Made by a program: the position numbers and the translations under genes. Under the pieces are notes generated by a model that worked only from the letters and a program-made list of their open reading frames with translations, had not been told where the DNA came from and searched no databases. A DNA stretch of 29,702 bases from Candidatus Poseidoniales archaeon (GTDB taxonomy: Archaea > Thermoplasmatota > Poseidoniia > Poseidoniales > Poseidoniaceae), in NCBI GenBank assembly GCA_009887135.1, contig QXYA01000036.1, positions 1-29,702 on the forward strand. Reading direction: 5' to 3'. Below, one piece after another: positions 16,330-24,717 of this stretch; position 1 is the first letter of the stretch; every line of letters starts with the position of its first letter.

Positions 16330-17817
16330 ATGCCACTCCGCCTTCACGACACTCGCCGCAGAGAAAAAGTCGATTTTAAGACACAATCTCCAGGAAAAGT
16401 AGGGATGTATGTTTGCGGAGTAACAGTTTACGACCTATGTCATTTGGGTCATGCACGTTGTTACATCGCTTTTGATTTGATACATCGCTGGCTTGAAGCA
16501 TCGGGCTATGATGTTGATTATGTTCAAAACTTCACAGATATTGATGATAAAATCATCAAACGCTCAATCGAATCTGGAGAAGATTGGAAAGTCTTGGTAG
16601 AAAACAATATTGAAACCTATTATGAGGATATGGATTCACTCAATATTCTTCGTGCAGATCATTATCCAAGGTGTACAGAATATGTCGACTCAATGATTCA
16701 TATTATTGAAGATTTGATTCAGAAGGAACATGCATATGCTGCGAATGATGGGGTCTATTTCCATGTGGAGTCTGCTCCCGAAAAGTATGGTTTACTCACT
16801 GGACAATCAATCGACGCTGTTCGACAAGGGGCAGGCGGAAGAGTTCAAGGTACTGGAGATACAAAACGTGATCACAAAGATTTCGCATTATGGAAACAAG
16901 CAAAGCCAGGTGAACCAACATGGCCCTCTCCTTGGGGTGAAGGTCGCCCTGGATGGCATATTGAATGCACAGCAATGAGTCTCGATCACTTTGGAGTATC
17001 CTTTGATATTCACGGAGGAGGACATGATTTGAGGTTCCCTCATCACGAAGCTGAAATATTCCAAAGTGAATGCCACACGGGACATTCTCCTCTTGCAGGT
17101 TATTGGCTTCATAATGGATTTGTTAACATCGATGGTGAGAAAATGAGTAAATCCCTTGGTAACTTTTGGACCATCCAAGAGATTCGTAAAAAGATTGACC
17201 CAATGGTCTTGAGATTCGCATTGGTCAATGCCCATTATCGTTCACCAATCGATATGAACGAACAACTTCTGAAAGATGCTCAACGAAATCACAGCCGTAT
17301 TATCGATGTCTATGCTACAGCTCTGCATGGATGCACTGATGGTCAAAGTCATGACTTACCAATGGCTGATATTACGAGTATGAATCCTCTTTCTAAATCG
17401 CTTGGTCTTCTCGAAAAAATGGCCGAAGGATTTGCTCGAGCAATGGATGATGATTTCAACAGCCGTGAAGCTGTAGCAAAGGTTCTTGCAGCCACAAAAG
17501 AACTGCAACGTATCCTTTCAATGGAACTCGATGAGGGTGATTCACGTGCAGTTGCGAACTATGCGAAAGTTTGGTTGGAAGAAACAGCAGGACAAATTCT
17601 TGGAATCTTACCTGCCCCTGAAGTCGTACTTGCAGAGCCAGAAGAAGATCCGCGACGGGCAGAAATTGCTCCTAAGGTGGATGAACTTCTTACTCAAAGA
17701 ACTGAGGCAAGAACCAACAAGGATTGGCCACGTGCTGATGCAATCCGTGATGAATTAGCAGAGCTTGGTGTTGTCGTAAAAGATACACCAGACGGTCCTA
17801 CGTGGGACTTCGCTTGA
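16330..17817 (+). CDS. cysS: Cysteinyl-tRNA synthetase
   Basis: It charges tRNA-Cys with cysteine. The 495-residue class I synthetase has the CGVTVYDLCHLGHAR segment containing the HIGH signature (as HLGH) and the zinc-ligand regions YVCG, WHIECTAMS and GGGHDLRFPHHEAE. It also has the KMSKS loop (EKMSKSLGNF) and the C-terminal NKDWPRADAIRDELAELGV helix typical of CysRS. Length and domain order are normal. The ATG at 16330 gives MPLRLHDTRRREK, matching the usual short N-terminus. There is no clear TATA box in the 65-base divergent gap. Its stop codon is directly followed, with no spacer, by the stop codon of the convergent amidohydrolase gene. Confidence 0.97.
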   Translation: MPLRLHDTRRREKVDFKTQSPGKVGMYVCGVTVYDLCHLGHARCYIAFDLIHRWLEASGYDVDYVQNFTDIDDKIIKRSIESGEDWKVLVENNIETYYEDMDSLNILRADHYPRCTEYVDSMIHIIEDLIQKEHAYAANDGVYFHVESAPEKYGLLTGQSIDAVRQGAGGRVQGTGDTKRDHKDFALWKQAKPGEPTWPSPWGEGRPGWHIECTAMSLDHFGVSFDIHGGGHDLRFPHHEAEIFQSECHTGHSPLAGYWLHNGFVNIDGEKMSKSLGNFWTIQEIRKKIDPMVLRFALVNAHYRSPIDMNEQLLKDAQRNHSRIIDVYATALHGCTDGQSHDLPMADITSMNPLSKSLGLLEKMAEGFARAMDDDFNSREAVAKVLAATKELQRILSMELDEGDSRAVANYAKVWLEETAGQILGILPAPEVVLAEPEEDPRRAEIAPKVDELLTQRTEARTNKDWPRADAIRDELAELGVVVKDTPDGPTWDFA

Positions 17818-20364
17818 TTATTCTTCTTCGATTTTACCACCAGGTGGTGGAGATAACGGTGGCATCTCTGGCACGAATTGATTTGATTCACTTTCCCATT
17901 CCTTCTCTATCAGGACAGTTTGATCTTCGCTGAATACCTTATCTTCTTCCGTCTCCCGGGTCAAGATTCTAACAGCAGCAAGGAGTATAACAACAATCAC
18001 CAGCAAGAGTGTTCCAGGTCCGATTAAGGATTCCTCCTCTGCTTTTGTGTCTTCAATATCATCTCCGAGGATACAATTTGGCGGACAATCATCTCGACCA
18101 GTATCATTGGTTCCTCCGTTGTCTACAGGGTCAACAGGGTCTACCGGATCGACAGGGTCGACTGGATCTACAGGGTCGACTGGATCGATTGTTGAACCTC
18201 CACTATTCCCATCTTGAGGCGTGAACACAACATTGACTCCTGTGCGTTCTCCATTGATCATTGGAACGTCATAATAAGCCTGTAAGACGGTCAAATCAAC
18301 ATGCGTATTAGCATGGTTGGAACCCTCAATGATTCCAAAGTGTCGTGTGTCTCCGGTCGTGAATATATTGTTCAGTACATTTCCTTGCATGGAACTGTAA
18401 CTGTCTGTATCAGCTGACCATGTGGAATCGATATCAGCTTGATTCAATGCCATAGCCATCTCCATGTTGCTAAGAATTGTAGCCCATGATTGCGTACCTT
18501 CTGCAACGGATCTGTCGGTAACATCGACCGCTTTGTCAAAGCCAGGACCTGTAACAGTCTCCCAGTCAGTACCTTTCAGTTCGGCCATGATATCGACGTC
18601 TCCCCAAACTGGTTGACCATTAACCAACGTTAAGCGAATATCTGCATCAACGGCTTCAATGAGGTTTCTATAAGGGTCTTCATGGAAGTTGTCGACAACT
18701 ACGAGGTCAGCGTACAAACCTGCGTTTACTCTTCCAACAAATCCGTCCCATTTGTTTGCCATAGCAGGATTCTTTGTTGTCATTGCTGCAAGTTCGTAAT
18801 CGGAGAAATAGCCGTCTAGGGCTTGCTTGTTCCAAACGTCTGCTACTTTGAGTTCATGAAGGACATTCTTCGATCCACTCGGTCCCCAATCTGGGGCAAT
18901 AGAGATTCGTACGCCGGCTTGATCCGCTGCAACAACGTCTGTTGTGTCACCGTAAAGTAACAGGTTTGACAATGGTGACCAGGCCAAATCAGCTCCGACT
19001 TGGCCCATCATTGCGAATTCTGTTGCGGTCAAGGCGGTTCCGTGAACTACAACCAGTTCTCCAACGAGGAGATCATTTTGTACCAAGACGTCAAATTCTG
19101 CTCTGCTGACTTCGTCAACACCTTCTGATAGATGGAGGTACCATGCATTGAGGTCTTTTGAACTGTTTCCGTTTTTGATATGGCTTCCGACATAATCGCT
19201 TTCAAGAGTTGTTACCTTGGTGTGTATATCATCGCCGCCAAAGTTGTACAATTCGATGTTACGAGAAAGCATGCTGTCCCAAGCATCGGTGTTTGAACTT
19301 GGAGATCCTTGAACGGCTGTTACGCCTCCTGCTACAGCCATCACTTCTGCATACTTCATTTGCTCATCCGCCATGTTCCACATACTACCGCCTTGTACGA
19401 AAGTCTTCATCCAGGAAATATCTCGTTTGTAGTTTGGATTGTTCTTCCATTGGTTTCTGTTTGAATAGCCACCTTCTTCAGACTTTGATGATGTATGAAC
19501 CTCAAAGTCCCACAGTGGAATATGATTGTAGTGCATGTGGTTGTGAGAGTCGATGAGTCCTGGATAGATGGTTCCATTTGTATCGATGATTGGAACGTTT
19601 GTTAGATCGACGTTTGCTGGAATTTGGTCTCCCCAAACAGCTTCGATCTTACCGCCTCGAATGAGGACATTTCCTTCGTTGATGACATCTGTTTCAGCAT
19701 TCATTGTGACAACTCGGCCTTGGAGTACCATTGCGTCAACTCTTCCACCATCGTTGATTCCGAAACATCCAACCATGTTTTGCGCAGACGTGAACGATTC
19801 TCCAGGGGCAAAACCTGGAGTCGGTGGGCTCGTACTTCCTAAACTCCCATCTGCCTCTGTGATGTATGTATTACCGTAAAAGATGCCTTCTGCTGGATAG
19901 GAGATGTCATGGATAAGTAATCCAGACGTATCTGTTAGCGATACACTGTCTGCGTCAAAGTAGTCAAGTTCAATACGAGAGGCATTTCTGAAAATTGAAA
20001 TGTATCCATTTGCTGGAATTACTGTGTTTCGAGCAATCTGACAGGGAGCACTGCCTCCATCTGGTTTGTCATCAAGAACCCAGTCTGAGACGTTGATGGC
20101 TTGTGAAGTAGGGTTGTGAAGTTCAATAAATTGGTCTGAAAACGACCCATATTCACCATCACCGTTCCAATCAGTAGCATTGTAGCAGTTGGTACACTCT
20201 TCCGTATTTTTCATACCATTTGGGGAAACAAGAATTTCAGAGATGATGATATTGTCAGCATCTCCAACTGAATCTACGTGTTGTTCATCAAGCAACATCG
20301 AAGTAGGCGATGCAGAAGTGAGGAGGAAAACTAGTACTGCGCTGAGGACGAGGGCTCTGCTCAT
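17818..20364 (-). CDS. Surface-anchored lamin-tail / amidohydrolase fusion protein
   Basis: The 848-residue protein carries a signal peptide (MSRALVLSAVLVFLLTSASP). A lamin-tail-like domain follows (about residues 38-155; IIISEILVSPNG, then SDQFIELHNPTSQAINVSDWVL), and then a metal-dependent amidohydrolase of the imidazolonepropionase/adenosine-deaminase-like type (about 213-590). Candidate metal ligands are H274 and H276 in SHNHMHYN, H411 (YLHLSEG), H441 (VVHGTALT) and D492 (APDWGPSG), so the site looks intact. A linker of about seven DPV tripeptides follows, then a membrane helix (GTLLLVIVVILLAAVRIL) and a cytoplasmic tail of about 45 acidic residues. The catalytic domain should therefore face outside. 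Its substrate is unknown; cyclic amides, nucleobases or peptides such as N-acyl dipeptides are possible. It abuts cysS at the 3' end and is divergent from the thioredoxin gene. Confidence 0.85.
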   Translation of the reverse strand: MSRALVLSAVLVFLLTSASPTSMLLDEQHVDSVGDADNIIISEILVSPNGMKNTEECTNCYNATDWNGDGEYGSFSDQFIELHNPTSQAINVSDWVLDDKPDGGSAPCQIARNTVIPANGYISIFRNASRIELDYFDADSVSLTDTSGLLIHDISYPAEGIFYGNTYITEADGSLGSTSPPTPGFAPGESFTSAQNMVGCFGINDGGRVDAMVLQGRVVTMNAETDVINEGNVLIRGGKIEAVWGDQIPANVDLTNVPIIDTNGTIYPGLIDSHNHMHYNHIPLWDFEVHTSSKSEEGGYSNRNQWKNNPNYKRDISWMKTFVQGGSMWNMADEQMKYAEVMAVAGGVTAVQGSPSSNTDAWDSMLSRNIELYNFGGDDIHTKVTTLESDYVGSHIKNGNSSKDLNAWYLHLSEGVDEVSRAEFDVLVQNDLLVGELVVVHGTALTATEFAMMGQVGADLAWSPLSNLLLYGDTTDVVAADQAGVRISIAPDWGPSGSKNVLHELKVADVWNKQALDGYFSDYELAAMTTKNPAMANKWDGFVGRVNAGLYADLVVVDNFHEDPYRNLIEAVDADIRLTLVNGQPVWGDVDIMAELKGTDWETVTGPGFDKAVDVTDRSVAEGTQSWATILSNMEMAMALNQADIDSTWSADTDSYSSMQGNVLNNIFTTGDTRHFGIIEGSNHANTHVDLTVLQAYYDVPMINGERTGVNVVFTPQDGNSGGSTIDPVDPVDPVDPVDPVDPVDPVDNGGTNDTGRDDCPPNCILGDDIEDTKAEEESLIGPGTLLLVIVVILLAAVRILTRETEEDKVFSEDQTVLIEKEWESESNQFVPEMPPLSPPPGGKIEEE
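18121..18189. repeat. In-frame 9-base tandem repeat encoding a DPV linker
   Basis: About seven copies of a 9-base unit encode the tripeptide DPV between the amidohydrolase domain and the membrane anchor. On the plus strand the units alternate (GGATCGACA, GGGTCGACT and variants), giving a nearly exact 18-base higher-order repeat between about 18146 and 18187. The extended proline-rich array would act as a stalk lifting the enzyme off the membrane. Such repeats change length easily by slippage, so copy number may vary between strains. Confidence 0.9.
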
Positions 20365-20428
20365 ATTCTCCGGACTGCGTTACAGCACATGAATCCGCCG
20401 ATGCAACCTTATGGTGAAATGCATGAAC

Positions 20429-20436
20429 AAATATAC
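20429..20436 (+). promoter_or_regulatory. Probable TATA box of the thioredoxin gene
   Basis: The A/T-rich box ACAAATATAC lies about 24-28 bases upstream of the ATG at 20457, the spacing expected for an archaeal leaderless or near-leaderless transcript. It supports the ATG at 20457 over the in-frame TTG at 20451. Activity is inferred. Confidence 0.55.
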
Positions 20437-20456
20437 TCCAAACTACAGCCTTGTCT

Positions 20457-20831
20457 ATGGCGACTGTAGCAATGCATGAATCTTCATTCAACGAAATCAT
20501 AGAAGAAAACAAACTCGTAATTATTGATTTTTGGGCCGAATGGTGTGGCCCTTGCAGAGCCTACGCTCCAGTCTTTGAAGGAGTCTCTGAGGAGTTTCCA
20601 GATGTTGTATTTGCAAAGGTCGACACAGAGGCTGAACAAGCACTAGCCGGCTCTTTCGGTATTCGTTCGATCCCTACAACAGTCGCTTTCAGAGACGGCA
20701 TAGGTGTATTCATGCAACCGGGTGCTCTTCCTGAAGAGGCGCTTCGAGATCTCATCGGAAAACTGCAATCTCTCGACATGGATGAAGTACGAGCCGAACT
20801 GGAAGCTCAGGAAGCCAACGAGTCATCATGA
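20457..20831 (+). CDS. trxA: Thioredoxin
   Basis: Thioredoxin reduces protein disulfides in the cytoplasm using electrons from thioredoxin reductase. The 124-residue product has the active site WCGPC (C30, C33) after the strand VIIDFWAE, and the cis-proline loop SIPTT, in a normal thioredoxin fold length. A short charged C-terminal extension (DEVRAELEAQEANESS) follows the last helix. There is no signal peptide. I chose the ATG at 20457; an in-frame TTG at 20451 is less likely given the TATA-like box. It is followed 39 bases later by the CocE-type lipoprotein gene and may be cotranscribed with it. It is divergent from the amidohydrolase gene. Confidence 0.93.
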   Translation: MATVAMHESSFNEIIEENKLVIIDFWAEWCGPCRAYAPVFEGVSEEFPDVVFAKVDTEAEQALAGSFGIRSIPTTVAFRDGIGVFMQPGALPEEALRDLIGKLQSLDMDEVRAELEAQEANESS

Positions 20832-20870
20832 TGCGCAAAGCGTCATATGTTCGTCCCTTAACCGTTAACC

Positions 20871-22670
20871 ATGCGAAGCGGCTTTTTGTTAGCAGTCCTT
20901 CTCTTGCCGAGCCTTCTAACTGGATGCTTTGGTGAAGACTTGGAAAATGCATCTAAGTTAGTTGATGGAGAGTCATACCCTGAACCTTGGGACAGGACTG
21001 ATATCACATATGACGACTCGGATGTGTTTTCTCGAGTAAGTGTCAATGGAACTTATTCAATAGGTGCTGTTGAATCTGTTTATGTTCCGGTCCCGAGTAT
21101 TACACTTGCTGATGGTGGAGCCGGTGCTGCCGGTGGAGCAGAAGTCCATCTTGGATTATGGTTGCCAGTGATTGAAGGCTGTGATTATAGTTCAGCAGAG
21201 AATCTTTCTGATGATTGTCTTGTTCCAGTGATTGCTGAAATAGGACCTTACTACAACGATGGTGATGTCGATGCTCTAACTCCTGCAGATCGTCTTGGAA
21301 GAATGCTGATTGAGAACTATGTTCCACATGGATACGGAGTTGCTCAAGTGTCAGTATTTGGTACTGGGGAATCGAATCACTGTATGGACCTCATGGGTAC
21401 AGATGAGCAACGTGGAATCGATGCGGCTGTTACATGGCTTGGAACACAATCCTGGTCAAATGGAAAGGTTGGAATTATTGGTAAATCATATGATGGCTCA
21501 ACCCCTTGGCAAGCAGCAACATTCGGTAACCCGTATCTTGCTACAATTGTTCCCATGTCCGGACTTATTGGTGTCCATGAACTCATGTGGCGAAACGGAA
21601 GCATGGAAGCACGTGGCATGATTATGCACAATGGAGTATACGGTTCGTTTGGTGTTGATGGAGACACAGAAGACAGCCATAATCTCTGTGAAGGATATAT
21701 CCAAGGATATGCAAACGGCCCTGCAGCATACCTCAGTGGGGGAATGGTCAATTATGCTGGAAACAGTTACTGGACTGAACGCTCATTCTTAGATAGAGTC
21801 GTCGAGAATTACAATGGTTCTGTTTACATCATTCAGGGAATGCAGGATTGGAATGTAGACCCACACATGACATTCCCTGCCCATCAGATTGTTGAAGACG
21901 CTGGCATAGAAATCAAAACCTTAGCAGGACAATGGGCTCATGATTATCCTGACCGCCTTGAAGGACACAGTGGCTTAAGTTCCGGTCGTGGTGAGGAAGC
22001 ATATCCATACACACTTCGTTGGGATTGGGCCGATGAAATGCTCTATTGGTTTGATTGGTACTTGAGAGAGGAAGGCCGTGCTCCAACCTTAGGTGTCGAA
22101 ATGCAGGACAATCAAGGTGGATGGCGATTCGAAGAAACCTATCCTCCAATGGATGTTGAGAATCTTGAATTGATTGGTGGTGATCTGTCACCATCTGGTT
22201 CCACAGTATCTGCAACAAGCAGTGTTACACTAAGTTACGGACCGTTCGAAGAAGAAACTCGAATTGTTGGTATGCCTACATTCCACATTGATGCTACACC
22301 AGGGTTGACTGGAGGACATCTCTTCATCGAAATGACCGATGGTACAGGAATGCATCTTGGGCATGCTGTAATGGACCTACGATTCCATGCAGGTGGAAGA
22401 GACGGACAAGAAGTGCTCACTCCGTTCGTATCGGTTAATGCACTTATGGAATTCTTACCAATGGATGTTATCCTACAACCGGGCGAAGGAATTCTCTTTA
22501 CAGTTTCTCAAACAGGTGAGGATTACGTCCCATCTCCAATGGCCTCTGGTGGCGTTACAATCGACTGGACTCAAAGCACCTTGACGCTTCCAATAATCGA
22601 TAGGCCTTGCGATTCCCTCTTCCAAGTTCCAATGATTGAATACGGTGGCGAAACAACTCGTCAATGCTGA
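20871..22670 (+). CDS. CocE/X-Pro dipeptidyl-peptidase (S15) family hydrolase, predicted lipoprotein
   Basis: The 599-residue product is an exported serine hydrolase. The signal peptide MRSGFLLAVLLLPSLLTGC has a lipobox with C19, so it is probably lipid-anchored outside the cell. The alpha/beta-hydrolase core has an oxyanion-side VSVFGTGES segment (about 161-168), the nucleophile elbow GKSYDGS with S206, and the catalytic D326 in GMQDWNV and H357 in QWAHDYP. This is the order of the CocE/NonD and S15 families. The C-terminal third (about 415 onward) fits the jelly-roll domain of these proteins. Members cleave X-Pro dipeptides or esters and amides such as cocaine-type and acylated substrates; the substrate here is unknown, and extracellular peptide scavenging is a reasonable inference. 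A TCATATGT stretch about 25 bases upstream of the ATG could be a weak TATA box. It abuts the convergent MutS-like gene. Confidence 0.85.
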   Translation: MRSGFLLAVLLLPSLLTGCFGEDLENASKLVDGESYPEPWDRTDITYDDSDVFSRVSVNGTYSIGAVESVYVPVPSITLADGGAGAAGGAEVHLGLWLPVIEGCDYSSAENLSDDCLVPVIAEIGPYYNDGDVDALTPADRLGRMLIENYVPHGYGVAQVSVFGTGESNHCMDLMGTDEQRGIDAAVTWLGTQSWSNGKVGIIGKSYDGSTPWQAATFGNPYLATIVPMSGLIGVHELMWRNGSMEARGMIMHNGVYGSFGVDGDTEDSHNLCEGYIQGYANGPAAYLSGGMVNYAGNSYWTERSFLDRVVENYNGSVYIIQGMQDWNVDPHMTFPAHQIVEDAGIEIKTLAGQWAHDYPDRLEGHSGLSSGRGEEAYPYTLRWDWADEMLYWFDWYLREEGRAPTLGVEMQDNQGGWRFEETYPPMDVENLELIGGDLSPSGSTVSATSSVTLSYGPFEEETRIVGMPTFHIDATPGLTGGHLFIEMTDGTGMHLGHAVMDLRFHAGGRDGQEVLTPFVSVNALMEFLPMDVILQPGEGILFTVSQTGEDYVPSPMASGGVTIDWTQSTLTLPIIDRPCDSLFQVPMIEYGGETTRQC

Positions 22671-24662
22671 TTAGAATAACGAAAGGATGTCCGTAAATAC
22701 ATCTTTGGCTGATCCATTTGATCGTTCAACTAATCGTCGAACGATAAGTTCGGGTGTGGAACGAGCTAGACAATTTCTTTTCGGAGTTCGATCGACTATC
22801 AATTCGAGATGTTCATCTAATCCATTGGCTTCAATTCCATCGACTCGAAGACCTGATCCTCCATACGCCTCAAGAATTGCAGGGGCTAGATGAGTAACAA
22901 GAACCATTGTCGTCTTGGTTTGTTGTTGAGCAGCTCGTAACATTCCTGCGATAATCCGAGCACCAGCTCCCGGTTCTGTTATCGCTTCAAGTTCATCCGC
23001 AAGAATGAGTTTAGGAGTGTCATTACAAACAACTTGTGCAAGTTCAACCAAGGTTGTTTCCAGCGCTCCAGCACTTTGAGTACCGCCAGATTTTGCAAGG
23101 ACATGAAGAGATTCGATACGACCAATGAATGCATTTTTCGCAGGTACTGGTAATCCCATATGGGCGAGAAGGGTGATATGACCCACGAGTTCCAATAGGG
23201 TCGTCTTACCACCACTGTTTGCACCAGTGAGTAACGCAATAGGTTGTCGATCACCAGTTGGTGCAACATCTCCAAGACCATAAGAAACTGGCTGAGCAAT
23301 GCCTTCGATGAACAAGTGTCTTCCTTCCTCAAACCAAATCCCATGACTTACAAGTTCTGGGAGTTCAGCCCGATGATGCAATGCCCATCGAGAAATACTG
23401 TACCACATATCGTGTTCGATAAGTGTTCGTAGAGCAACTTCACATTTTGGTTTTAGAGCCGCAAGTTTTCGTGAAGAGCGAACAAGATGTTCGCTTCTTG
23501 AATCATTGATTCGCCTTTCGAGTTCAGCATCAATGAGGTCGAGAGTGGGACGTTTTATTTTGACTGGCCAAGAAGATGAATACAAATCATGCGGACAATT
23601 TATTCCAGTGACTTGCAGATATTCAGCCATCTCCTTTCGTCCTTCCTGCAATACTTCATCGATGACATTTTCAGTCGCCTGTGCTAATTTTCTTTGAAAG
23701 GTGGCTGCATCTGCTAAAGCAGCAAGCATATCGGAACCAGATAGATCGAGAGAAGCAGTTTCCATTCCCTCGGCAATACGGCTGTTGAGAGATTCTTCAA
23801 GGGATTTGGAGGTTTTCCAAAGACTATCACGAACATGTTCCATACTTTCGATATCACCTGCGTCTCCGAGCATTGAAACCAATGTAGAAAGGTCCTCCAA
23901 TCCTTCTGTTGAATCAAATATTTGTTCCAGAACAGGATGGAGTGCCCCTTTCCATTCTTGTTTCCACTGAAGAATTTGAATTAGACTAGAAAGAATTTTT
24001 TTGTTATTCTTGAACCAATCAATGGTATATTCAGGGACCATAATTTCCTTCTCGGCATTTGCTGGTAGGACCAACCAGCCCGGTGGGACTTCATCGGGAC
24101 CATCATTTCCAATCCACGTGACCGTTTTGAAGACGGTGTAATCATTCCATTTCTCACTAGGACTCGGCTGCAATACTCGGACAAATGACGCCCATTCAGG
24201 TTGTTCATCACGGGAAACAACAACTCTCTCATATCTTTGACTTGGTTTTCTGGCATGTCCCAACTGTTTGAAGATCATTTGCAATCGCTCGTAAGCCTGT
24301 ACGTCTGTCTTCGCAAAATCCATCATTTCAATACAGCGCGTTCTGCGTTGTTCGATTTCATGCATCGGCATCAACATCTGCATTCTTGAAGATGTTGCAG
24401 AACAGGAAGAAAACGATTGAAGAGATTGGATTAACTGGTTGTGCAAGCGCTCAGATTCTTTCGTTGCTAGGAAGTTGCCATCGGTTCCATGAACTTGCCT
24501 TGCAAGTTGTAACGCCCGCTTCACAGAGATTCCTTCGACTTCTGCAATTCGTGAGATATCTCCTGATTGCAACGTTCGCATGACTTCATCACGACCACCA
24601 AAGTGTTCGTCAAGTCGTTTGATGAGTCTTTCACCGATACCGGGTAATGTAGCAAGCACCAT
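22671..24662 (-). CDS. HhH-MutS: MutS-family ATPase with N-terminal helix-hairpin-helix
   Basis: The 663-residue protein begins with helix-hairpin-helix DNA-binding motifs (LPGIGERLIKRL, about residues 6-17, and VEGISVKRALQLAR at 43-56). A long helical region follows, resembling MutS core and lever domains, and then a complete MutS ATPase. The Walker A motif is TGANSGGKTT (479-488), Walker B is LILADELEAI with D556 and E557, and the H-loop region is VTHLAPAI (about 598). The N-terminal mismatch-reading domain of MutS, with its Phe-X-Glu motif, is absent, and I see no Smr nuclease domain of the MutS2 type. This makes it one of the archaeal MutS-like families of unclear role, perhaps branched-DNA or recombination-related. 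The ATG at 24662 opens directly into the HhH motif. Its stop codon is immediately next to that of the CocE-type gene. Confidence 0.85.
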   Translation of the reverse strand: MVLATLPGIGERLIKRLDEHFGGRDEVMRTLQSGDISRIAEVEGISVKRALQLARQVHGTDGNFLATKESERLHNQLIQSLQSFSSCSATSSRMQMLMPMHEIEQRRTRCIEMMDFAKTDVQAYERLQMIFKQLGHARKPSQRYERVVVSRDEQPEWASFVRVLQPSPSEKWNDYTVFKTVTWIGNDGPDEVPPGWLVLPANAEKEIMVPEYTIDWFKNNKKILSSLIQILQWKQEWKGALHPVLEQIFDSTEGLEDLSTLVSMLGDAGDIESMEHVRDSLWKTSKSLEESLNSRIAEGMETASLDLSGSDMLAALADAATFQRKLAQATENVIDEVLQEGRKEMAEYLQVTGINCPHDLYSSSWPVKIKRPTLDLIDAELERRINDSRSEHLVRSSRKLAALKPKCEVALRTLIEHDMWYSISRWALHHRAELPELVSHGIWFEEGRHLFIEGIAQPVSYGLGDVAPTGDRQPIALLTGANSGGKTTLLELVGHITLLAHMGLPVPAKNAFIGRIESLHVLAKSGGTQSAGALETTLVELAQVVCNDTPKLILADELEAITEPGAGARIIAGMLRAAQQQTKTTMVLVTHLAPAILEAYGGSGLRVDGIEANGLDEHLELIVDRTPKRNCLARSTPELIVRRLVERSNGSAKDVFTDILSLF

Positions 24663-24717
24663 TGTGCAACATCGTTTGTCAAGGGCTTTTGAGGATAACG
24701 CTCAAAATTGACTTAAT

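Noticed and set aside
16184..16402. Short plus-strand open frame across the cysS start
   Set aside because: It overlaps cysS and the membrane protein gene in another frame and has no recognisable features.
18121..18189. Possible CRISPR or intergenic satellite
   Set aside because: The repeat units are 9 bases with no spacers and lie in frame inside the amidohydrolase gene, encoding DPV.
24663..24717. Promoter between the Asp-box lipoprotein gene and the MutS-like gene
   Set aside because: The region is AT-rich, but no TATA box sits about 25 bases from the start codon, so no site is claimed.
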